A stretch of DNA of 64,000 nucleotides from Eudromia elegans (Eukaryota; Chordata; Aves; Tinamiformes; Tinamidae): assembly GCA_003342815.1 (NCBI GenBank), contig PTEX01000205.1, forward strand, positions 268,252 to 332,251. The letters are read 5' to 3'. Position numbers and translations under genes: made by a program. This document shows positions 12,125 through 22,395 of the stretch, one piece after another (position 1 is the stretch's first letter; each line of letters starts with the position of its first letter). The notes under the pieces are model-generated. The model saw only the letters and a program-made list of their open reading frames with translations, made no database searches and had not been told where the DNA came from.

Positions 12125-14095
12125 CGCCAGCCGCACGCAGCTGCAGCCTCCCACCGCGCCCAGGCTCCACTCGCGTTGAGGGAGGCAGGAGAAAAAAGCT
12201 CCTTATATTTTTTCCCTTTTTTTTTTTTTTGCTTTTTAGCAGCAGGCAAATTCCATCTGCAAGTGCAGGCGCCTCCTAAAGACCTCCCCTGTGAACCCAA
12301 GAGTGCTGCAAGGAACCCTCCAACGCAGCGCCAGTGGAGTGTGGCGTAGCTGGGTGCTACCGTGTTTCATGTGCGTCCCACCTCCTGCTCCCCTGTGCCG
12401 AGGGCTCCTGAGCTCTGCCCTGGAGTTGCCCATTTTATTCTCCAGTAGCTTTCATCCCCCTGCAGCAGGGCAGTCTCTCCCTCCCTCACCCTTAGCTGCT
12501 TTTAATATTAAGGTCAATAGGCTGATGATTAAGCAGGAAAAGGGCATGAAGAATCAACCAAATTAAATCCTGTGTACAAACAGGTGGGTGTGAAATTTCA
12601 ATCAATGGACGGAGTTAGCGGGGACCCCCAGGATCCCAATTTCCCAGGGGAAGGCTCAGTACTGTGAGGGGGATTTGGATAGAGAAACTGCAGACATGGG
12701 AGGGAAGAAAAAGGTCTTCTTAAAAACCAATATTGACAAGGGCCCTGTGTTTGCACCCCGGCTTCCCGGCGAGCACAAAGGGAGATGATTATCCCGCTCC
12801 GGCGGGGAGGGAGCAACGGGAGCTCAAAGGTGAGCGGGGCCCCTCCCGGCCCGGCCTCCGCTTAATCCCCCGCTCGCCAGGGCTTTGAAGCCGCCAGAGG
12901 TCGAATACGGGATGTAAATCACGTTAGACGCACTGTGTGATCACACGGGCGCTGCGGCGCGGAGCCGGGCGGCCCCCACCAGGGCGCAGCGGCCAGAACG
13001 GCCCCGAAACCACCGCGGCCCCACGAGCTGAGGGCGCCGCTCCCGCTTCGCCCGCCGCCGGCACGTGCAGCGCCAGCCAGCGCCCGCACGGCCCGCAAGC
13101 TCCAGCCTCATCGGGGCGGTGCCTGCAGGCAGGACGGGCGTTACGGGGCTGTGGAGGGCACCGGCCACGCGCTCCTGGGGCATACGCGGGGTTCCCACGC
13201 TGCTGCGCTGGCCACAGGGAGCACTGGGGAAAACATTTCCTGTCTAAGCTTTTTGTCTTCTCTTAATTGGATTGTTTTACAGAGCGAGCAAAAAAATGCT
13301 CTTGTTGTGCAAAGTGCCTGCTCCCTGCAGAAAAAGCCTTTCTTTCGCTGTATGGTAGAGTCCTACCAGGAAACATCTCACGTGCTTCCAAAATCACCAA
13401 GGCGTTTCCTTTCCAACCAGAGTAGACATTTTCCTCAGAAACCTTCCGTTTTGCCTGGTTTGCACTGACCTTTCGGAGCTCGCGGGGCCGGCAGCACCAC
13501 GTGAGCACCGGGGCAGCAGGAGGGCTCGGGGCGGACGCTCACCTTGCTGCAGGGAGCTTGCACCGCCGTGCCGTCCTATCCACCCGCGGCAGGCGAAACG
13601 CTGCTCATCGCCTTCCTGCTGTGGGTCGGTACCTGTTGGAGAAACACAGCACAAGACGTCATTTCGGTCCCATAAGGGTTCCCTGGTGCAAAAAAACAGC
13701 GGTGGTAAATGAAACGCATCTGCTGCTCTCTCAGCATTAGAGTCTGGATCTAGTGCATCCAAAGCCAGCGCTGGAAATGCCCTTTCCCACCCGTACAATG
13801 TTTGAACGTTGCTAGTTTTCCCAAATCAGAAGAAAGGTTAGAAAGGTACCTTTAATAGAGATTTTGCAGTACCAGATCTGGAAAACTGAGCTGATTTTAG
13901 CCACATATTTTATCCTCACAGTGGTGAATATTATATTCTCACTTATATGCTTATTTTCTTACATATGCATATATTCTCACATCTGCATATTTAATTCTCA
14001 CAGTTTCATAACATGATAAACTGAGAGTGCATTTGATAAATTGTGTAACATCATACAACATTAGCCCCTATAACTACATCATTTTGATTAATTTT

Positions 14096-14114
14096 AATTA
14101 TTATTATTATTATT
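14096..14114. repeat. (ATT)n simple repeat
   Basis: This is a short ATT trinucleotide run inside the longest AT-rich island of the left half (about 13.8-14.36 kb). That island also holds loosely repeated attctcac / atatgc segments at 13,926-13,990. Confidence 0.8.
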
Positions 14115-16243
14115 TAGATGTTGCTGGTGTGCAAAGCCCAACGGGGTAGCTGCAGCAGCACCAGATCAAAGTGCATTAGTACTTATTTCATTCAGCAGAC
14201 TTTGCATGAAGTTAAAATCGTTTGCTTTTATCCAAATCTGTGAAAGAGCTGCAAAATTTCACTCATAAACGTCTCTACTGCCTTTAAAATTATTCTATGA
14301 TAAATTGCAGCATAGTGATTCCAGCAGTAACTAATTGTCGGTTTTACCGGTCCGTCCGTAGCCGCAAGCAGGGGACAACCTGTGACACCACTACGGGCCC
14401 TCAGTTAAGCTTTGCAGCCCGGGAATTAAACCCTGAATCACTTGGGAGGAGATGAAACACCTCCAGGTTGGGAATAGCATTTCATACTGAATATTGCATC
14501 GTAGCAGAGCCTTGGGAGACAATGCAGGAAGCGGCCGGTGCCTCCCCACATGAAAGGCGGTTTGCTTATCTTACCACGGGTTCTCCGGAAGCGCCGCGGA
14601 GCCCAACTCCTCTGCGGCTCGCGGGGCACCCGCAGAGCCCGGGTGGCTGCAGGGCTGCCCGTGCACGAGGTCCCACGTGGCACAGCCGGTCGGCATGGCC
14701 GCATCCCAAGGAGCTTTTCTTCTTCCCAAGCAGCCCTCGGAGAAAACATCTGCTGTGCCCCAACCCCGCACCGGAGTTGAAGATCAAAATAAAGAACGTC
14801 TGTCTTTTTATTAAGCATTTTAGCAAACGTGACTATTACATTCATATTATATTTCCCTGTTTTGTACAAACACGTTTAAGTCAGCCCTAAGAGGATTACG
14901 GTTATGGCGCACCAATCTCTGCTCAAATGGGCTGACTAAAGAAACTCTTGTTAAACAGTATTTTCCCTAATGCCTGTTGCTTTTCTTCCTTGCCTTAGTG
15001 CTCAGACATCTATCCAGGCTCCCTACATCCACCCTCCTCATAAGCTTTCAGATCAAGACTCTCCCCCTTCGCCCCCTCCGGACCCTTTAATACAGCTGAA
15101 GATGAACATTAGCGCCTGGTTCAACTGCACTGGAAAGGGAAAGGGCAGATTCATCAAAATCTTTATACGGCCATAGAAAAATGTAGCCTTTTGCCTTTCC
15201 TCGAGTGAATGCCTTTTCTAGAGGGTATTCATCAGGGGTTCGGTCTGTTTTTGCAGACAGCTCCACAGATGTTGACATTTTTTTTCTTCGCTGGGTTAAG
15301 ACGCCTTCTATAGGGCTTTCAGTCCCCGTTTGTAACTTCCTTATTATCCGAGCGGGTATTTTCTTTCTCCCCTCTCTCTCTCACTTGCTTCCCCGGGAGC
15401 TGACTCAGCTCTCTGAAGGCAGCAGTGGTAGCCGGGCTTGTCTTCACCACGGACGCTTTTTCATCGCGGCAGCGGCCTCGGCCCGTGGGCCCTTGTGGCG
15501 AGCAGCAGGTAGTGGTGGTCACAGAACCTATGGAAACCATTCCCTAAGAAGCCAATACAGATGTGGCAGGAGGAAGGCAGAGAGATGAGGAGGGGAGCGG
15601 AGGGGAGCTGCCCGGCACTGCTGAGCATCTGCTCTTTTGCCCAGGTCTCGTGCCCATGGTGGGGTACACGGCTCAGGAAGGCATAGGAAGGCGTGGTGTG
15701 TGCCAGCCTAGGGATACTGACCTTTAAACATCAAGATAGCTTGTGAAGTTTGCAGTTTGGGTCAGTGTAGAGTCTTAAACAGCATGGTGCAAACAGCACC
15801 CTTCGTTGATGCTGCTGTTTGCAAGACCCAACGCCACCGTCCGCACCTGGAGCTGCCTCTCCTCCCCACATGTATCAGCCAAATGCTCCATCCCTGGGCC
15901 CAGTGTACAGCCATGTAAGCCAAGGTTCTCAAAGAAAATCTTTTCTGCATCTAGAGATTTTTCTCCCTCAAAGATGGCTTGGGCAGATGCAGGTATTGGC
16001 AAAGGCACCGTAACTCAAGTGATGGCCCTGGACCCGTCCAAGCAAAGCACGGAGGTAGCCGGTCCAGCCTATTCACAGATGGCCTCATTGTGCTGCCTTC
16101 GCTGTGCACGCCGTGCATTATCCCAGCGAGAAGAATAGTCGCCCGCTCAAAGAGCCCTCCCGCCTATTCCCACACTGCCCTGAGTGACCAGCTCCAGAGG
16201 CAGCATGGAGCTCCTCGCGCAGCACTCACAGCGGTGCCCACGC

Positions 16244-16391
16244 CGAGGCCACGCTTCCCCTTTATCCCGCCACGCCGGAGCGCGCCCGCTCCCGCTACTG
16301 GACTCTGTCTGCAAATTCGGCCTTACGGAGAGGTGCGGGGGACCGCGAGGCACAGGGTGACACAACAACTTGATCAAGGCCGGGGCTGGTG
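16244..16391. repeat. Duplicated non-coding element 1, right copy
   Basis: This is the counterpart of 7,187-7,335 in the same orientation, offset about 9.06 kb. The best-preserved parts are the central CCGCTCCCGCT...TCTGCAAATT segment and the right end with GGGTGACAC, AACTTGAT and AAGGCCGGGG. Differences are mostly transitions, as expected for an old duplication in CpG-rich DNA. Confidence 0.7.
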
Positions 16392-17255
16392 ACACCAACC
16401 TCTCTCCTGCAGGCTCAGGAGGAGGCAGCTCCCAGGTCCTGCGGCTCCAGCCCTCCAACCAGCCACAGTCTGAGCACCGCGTGGGAGACGGCAGTATTGA
16501 TGGGGCACTAAAACCCTCACCGTCACACCCAGCCTGGCCATCACGCTAAAAGCTTCTGCCGTTTTCCCTTTTTATCATCACTTTAGGAGGACAGCTTGCA
16601 TTATCTTCACACATCGCCCCTGGGGAAACGGTGCTGATAGACGTCTGACATCAGGCAGGGGACATCTCTGCTGGCGGCTGCCGCTGGAGGAGCAAGAGCC
16701 ACCTCCCGCTACCCGTCCAGAGGGCTGGAGGCTGCTGGATTTCGCACACGTGCCTGCAGCACCTTCATGCTGCACCCACACCGAGGGAGTGTGCGGCACA
16801 AGCAGGCAGAATGGGATGAGGCCCAGGCCAAGCGGTGGTGCAGGATGACTCTCCTGGCGGCCGGACGCCCTCTCCCCCTCCACACAGGTTTCAGGCCTCT
16901 CAACCGAGGCATTTCCCCTTGGCAAAGCTGCCGTAACGCCTGCCTGACCACAAGCACGCGTTGCAGACAGCAGCTTTTCTGAGGGGCTGAGTGACGCCGT
17001 CTCCCGCTGCATCCGTCCTTGCTCACCTGCACTCGCAGCGGCGACGTGGCCGGCTGGGCCCGCCGGCGCTCACGGGCGCAAAAAGGCCTTGGCGTTGCCC
17101 AAGAAGCCCCAGCAGCAGCGTTTGCAGGAGCACCGGGGTTTATAACCCAGAAAATCTCGGCTCTAAAGGGCTCTGTGTGGAGGGGGGAAGGAGGCGTTCC
17201 GGCCTGCCCAGAGCGACTTTTCTTCCATTGTGCCTTTTCAGCATTGCATTAAGGC

Positions 17256-17333
17256 AGCCAAAGAAGGGGGATTTTTAATGGTTCCCGGGGAACAAAGCGG
17301 GAACATTCTGCCCAACTTCATTACAGAATCATC
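17256..17333. repeat. Duplicated non-coding element 2, right copy
   Basis: This is the counterpart of 8,146-8,225 with the shared AAGGGGGA, TTTTTAAT and TTCATTACAGA landmarks. It is collinear with element 1, offset about 9.11 kb against 9.06 kb. It is followed by an AT-rich stretch ending near 17,400. Confidence 0.5.
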
Positions 17334-19691
17334 TGAAACGCTTGAGGAGCGTTTCCCACTAATTATCATAAATAGCCGAAAAAAATCTTTCACTCCAAAA
17401 GCAGGTTCCATCTGCCCCACTGTGTCTTCTCACCTCTGCTCCCAATAGCCTGACACTGCCCCCGCACAAAGGGGAGACTCCATCTCCGCTCCCGCGCGCA
17501 CGGACCCTCTAAAGAAATACAAACAGGCGGCAGATTAACATAACTCGCTTGCACCTTAAACAAACACGCAGCTTCCGTCCCGCCGGGCTCTCCAGCTCCC
17601 AGCGGGAGGATGAGCCCGCGGGGTTCTCTTGCTCTCGGGAAATCCCAGGGAGAAGTGGAGGGTGCTGCAGCCAGCAGCAGCACGCGGGGAGAAGCAGGAG
17701 TGCGGAGGGAGTGTCAGCACCGGTGCTCCCTGCTGCAAGCGGCCCGGTCGCTGCAAGCAGAGGAAGCCGAGGTCACATGCGGGGCTGGCGCGTTGCTCAC
17801 CACCCGGGGACCCGTTTTGCACATCCCCCATCCCCTGTAGGTGTCCGCGGCTGCCCTCCCCTGCCAGCCACAAGAAAGGCTGTCGCTGGAGAGCCTCTCG
17901 CTTGCCCTGGGGGCTGTGCTGGTGGCAGCACTGCGGCCACAGACAGCAAGCAGAGGCGGGTGGCTTGTGGCCAGGCTGTCACAGCTCCCTGCCGCGAGCG
18001 CGCCAGGAGGAGGCAGGAACCACACAGTGTGACTGCAGGGCCATGGGACCTTCCTGACTGCACCTGGACACATGGTCCAGTGCTGCGCTGAGGGGCACAG
18101 GGCCTCCAGCCTCTGCTCTGGTGCCCACCAGAGGCTGGACGCACGGATGATCACGGCAGCTGGAGGAGAACACAGAATTGCTGCAGAACCACAAGCAGCT
18201 TGTAGACACCACAGAGATCCAGCACTCACCTCTTTTCCAGCGCAGGGACTGAGGTATCCCATGCAAGGAGCATCCAGGGGCATGGGAGCACAAGGAGGTG
18301 CTGGCTCATGCAGTGGGGGAAGTTTGGGGCATCCCGTCCGCAGGGTGCTACTGATGCCCCAGCCTTACCTGTGCTCAGAAAACAAACCAGAGATGTGAAA
18401 AAAAATAAAAACACAGATGCAAAGTGAGCGCTCGGGGGGCCCAAGGCTCACAGCAGAGCAGGTCTGCACCACTCAGTGCTACCAGGCACCCGCACTGCGG
18501 GGCACGGTCCGTGCAGGGGACAGCCCCAGCACGGCTCCCGCTGTCGGCCGACGGTTCTGTGGCAGCCCATGGGCTCCCTGGAAGCGGGTGGGCTCTTTGT
18601 GCACGGAACACCTGAGACGTGGATGCTGGTGCCCTCCCCATGGGCTGCTGAGTTTCAGCCGCCCTGGCCCAGGCACTCCAGGCAGCTCGGGAAATGCAGC
18701 CACAGCCCCCCCTTCACAAACACCTCCTGGGCTAGCGGTCGAGCTCCTCTTGTGCTTCTCCGTGGCCACATTAACCTCCTGTTCCGCACAGGGCTCCCAG
18801 TGCAGCCAGAAGCGAGGACAGGACCAGCCGGGGGGAACCTCGTGGGCCTGCCTGGGAAAGCAGACCTGAGTTCAAAGTATCTTGTGCAAGACGAGAGCTG
18901 CCCCCATGCTCTCACTCAGCCTTCCAGCAGTCTGCAAGGCCCCTGTTTAGAAAGCAAAGGGCCACCCATAGCTCTGTGGAGCTCTGCCCTGACATGCATC
19001 ATTGCAGTCCGTGCACAGGCACCCCTTGCACTTCCTGGGGCTGAATCCTGTAGAGTGACTCCAAGCCGCCAACCCGGGTACCTTGTATGCTGGGATCGGG
19101 TCACCCCCGGAGGCAGCGGAGGTGCGAGCGGCCCTCAGACGCACACATGGCCGTGACACGCTCCTCTGCCTGGTCCCGTCTATCAGCAACCCCACATCCA
19201 CCTGCTCTGGGCACGGGTCCTTCGGTTCCACAAGGATCCCACGGTCACCGACGGGGCAGCCCACGCGCCAGCTCCCTCCCCGGCAGCTCCAGAGCAAGGG
19301 CTGCCCAAATGGGACCCACTACTAATTCCCACCACAGCAACACAGCCTTGGCCCTCCAGACTCTGCCTCGAGGTGGTGGAGGAAGCGAAATCCTGACCAC
19401 CAACCAGCTGCTCGAGCCCTTTCTCCAGGCACACAGAGGCTGTATTTTCATTGCAAATTGGAAATCAATCACAGCAGGAAATTCCCGTGCTGAGAACGCC
19501 TCGGCTATTATTATTTTATAGCACTCAGAGGTGCTCTGGGCCCTCAAAAAGGCAGGACCCTTTCGGGGTAGCATAAGGCAAATTAGTTTTAAAGCCTGCT
19601 GGAGGAATGTGGGCTGTGGGTTTCCGGCTCGGTGCGGCGCGCGGGGAGGTGATGGTTGCGGAGACGCAGATGGGGCGCCGCGCTCATGTCA

Positions 19692-19701
19692 GACACGTGT
19701 C
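19692..19701. promoter_or_regulatory. Palindromic E-box GACACGTGTC
   Basis: A perfect 10-base palindrome around CACGTG lies about 100 bases before an AT-rich island. It is a candidate bHLH-binding site only. Confidence 0.25.
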
Positions 19702-19916
19702 CGACGGGAGAGCGCGCTGCAGAGGCGGCATCGGCGCTCCGCAGCAAACACCCCCGACCCTGGCCCCAGCTTTATTAACAGCAAGTAATTAATACGAGAG
19801 CGGACATGTTTTGTGTCTCCGAAGACCTTTTAAGATGTGATTATGTTGTGCTAATCTCACCCCCAAAGTACTTCCCTACTTCGACTGTACCGGGCCATTA
19901 AATATCTGAAAAGTGA

Positions 19917-19926
19917 TATATAAAAG
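19917..19926 (+). promoter_or_regulatory. Isolated consensus TATA box
   Basis: TATATAAAAG is a textbook TATA box on the plus strand, inside an AT-rich island (19,780-19,960). No coding exon, recognisable splice donor or gene follows in that direction. It may belong to an unannotated non-coding transcript or be chance. Confidence 0.25.
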
Positions 19927-21681
19927 TGCTCAAGCTCCATTCCCCAGCAGCCAGGCCCCGCTTTCAAACCCTCTAAATCATGTATTAAGTTGAGGCCATG
20001 CAGACTGCCAGGAAAAACACTCCCTTCCCCTCATCTGCGCCTCATTACTCGCAGTGCCAGGCCCGCTTAGAGCCGCTCGCTGCCACCCTGCTCTCGCCCA
20101 CGGTGTTTCACAGATGTCACCAGGTCTTTGAGGAGCTGCTGGATGCCCTGCAACACTGTGCGGGCTCTTAGCAAAGACTAGAGCCAAGTCCCTAACAGGG
20201 TCACAGATGCAGAGCTGGCGCCGGGCACCCTCTGGTCCACAGCCCTGGCATGAGGTGAGTTCCCACACGCGCTCCCACAGGACAGGATCCTTCCTGGCTG
20301 CTCCGCCACAGCAGCAAGCCCAGGCTGGTGCCACTCCGGCCCTCGCTGCCCAGCCTGGAGGTGTAGCGGGAGATGGGATGGTGTCTCAGACAGTCCCGTG
20401 CTACCGCTGCCTCCTCTGCTCTTTGGCACCGCCACACTCCAACACGCAGGGTCTGGAACAGAGCAGGGAGGTGCAGGCACCTGTGTCCCTTTCCTGACAT
20501 GGCTTGAGCTCACGGGCACCAACCCTTGCTCATGTGGCCCTAGTGCTGGAGTTTTGATTCACCCTCTGTGCAAAGCACACAGCTACGGCAGGTCGTGGCA
20601 CAGGGGATAAATACGACCACCACACAGTGCGAGCCTCGCAGCGCTTGGGCTCGAGCCGTGCTCCGGCACAAAACGCAGAGGGATGTGCAGGCACACACGG
20701 ACGCCCTCAGTGGACCCTCCTTGTGCAGCACGTGGCCTGGCTATCGATTTACACGTGCTGTCCGCCCCGAGGCCCTGCCGGCACTCTGCACCCGCAGGAG
20801 TGCACGCAGGACACAGCAGGACGGAGCAGGCTCCAGAGGAAAAGGCAAGGGCCTACAGACAAATTCAGCCTTGTAATAACTGCAAAATCAGAGCCCTTTT
20901 ATGCCGAAGACGCGGGAGCAGGAAAGCACACACCTCAGTAACACAGGGGGCTCATCCCTGCCTTGCAGCAAAGCGCAGGCCCCTCGCTGCAAACCCCCCA
21001 GCTGCAGGGAGCAGGAGCTGCCAAACCAAAGGCTTCGCAGTGCTGCAGCAGTCTTTGCAAAGGTACCGAAACCAGACTCCACATCTCCTGGGATAAGGTT
21101 TTCTAGTGAAAGTTTCACCGTTTCCTGCCATGCCAGAAAAGCCACAGAAACAGGCACTTTTGTATAAGTTTGGCGCTTTCCTTCTCCGGCCCTGGCTGCA
21201 GCTGGGAAGTGCAGAGGTGAACACACACGCACATCAGAACTTCATTTAGGAGGAAAGTTACCCACCTCCACCTGAACTTCAAAGAAACGGGCACTTAGCC
21301 TGGGTTTTGGGTACAGCTCCAAGTTAAATTATTATATGCAAAGTGACTGGGCATATTCACATATTACTCTGCCAGAGAAACCAGGACATGCAGCATCTCA
21401 AAGAGCTTTTGGGAGCAGAAGACTTAAGAGAAAAAAATTAAAAAACAAAAATGAACATAAAAAGCACTGGTTTTGTGACACTGTCAATGCCTGTGTCCAT
21501 AGCCCAACAGGAGAGCAGCCTGGTCCAGGGTAGCTCCTCAGCAGCTTGCCCCACTTTGGGGACCCTACCTCCCAGCCAGCAGTGGGCAACCACCCCCAGA
21601 GACCATGTTGAGGAAGAGCCTGGCACAGAAACACTCCTCTGACCAGCCCTTCAGCGCAGGGCAGTGATGCTCACAGCAGGC

Positions 21682-21687
21682 TTTAAT
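21682..21687 (-). other. Candidate poly(A) signal ATTAAA
   Basis: On the minus strand this reads ATTAAA, about 710 bases past the stop codon of the mucin-stalk LRR gene. It is the first good hexamer I found; a CATAAA variant lies nearer, at about 22,225. Choice between them is not possible without transcripts. Confidence 0.25.
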
Positions 21688-22395
21688 ATCACCCAGGTGG
21701 AAACCAAGAGAGAGGAAGCGCGCAGAGCTGCTTGATGGACCTACCAGCATGGACCTGGCCATAGCACCACCGGGCAGGGTGGGCAACAGGGTCTCCACAC
21801 TTCAGGTTTTGCAGGGCCACCGTCACCCTGTGTGGCCGTGAGTGGCGGGGGACAGGCGGTGGCCGTCACTGCTGGTGCAGCGATGCCATCTAGTGTCGCC
21901 TGGCTGAAGGGTCCCTGGGGCAGGGCGCCAGGAACAGGACAGCCCTGCACAGCCTCGCCAATGAGCAGCTAGTGACTCCCCAAAGCCATCCCCAGCACAG
22001 AGAGGTCCTGGGACGTGCAGCCCCTGCATCTCCCTTCTTGCAGCACGTGAGGGGACCACGGGAGCGAGGCAAAGCAGAAAACACTGCGAGGACAGCCATA
22101 GGAGGCAGCCGGGCCCCTGCTCCTGCCCGTGCTGAAGGCCCCATGAGGCACGAGGGGCAGGACCATGGGAAGCAGCAGCCCTGCTGTGCCCCCAGCACAA
22201 GTCACAGACTCCATCTGAGGTTTATGGGGAAATTGCCCTCCCTTCCTCCTGCAGATGCAGGAACACTAGACCACAACACGGAAAGGCACCAGCTGTACTA
22301 AGCAGGCTGGTTGCACAAAAGCAGTAAAGCTCAAAGCGGTGCTGGAACCACCTCAGGAGACCTTGGAGCAGCCCCACAGCCCAGTAGACTCTCTA

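Larger units (their letters stand above)
10770..22395. other. Intergenic region with AT-rich islands
   Basis: No gene is supported. The region alternates GC-rich DNA with AT-rich islands at about 12,480-12,600, 13,800-14,360, 14,770-15,100, 17,260-17,400 and 19,780-19,960. These islands contain many homeodomain-like TAAT/ATTA cores. The right copies of two duplicated blocks, two palindromic CACGTG sites and an isolated TATA box are listed separately. The last 1 kb or so may be 3' UTR of the LRR gene that ends at 22,396. Confidence 0.5.
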
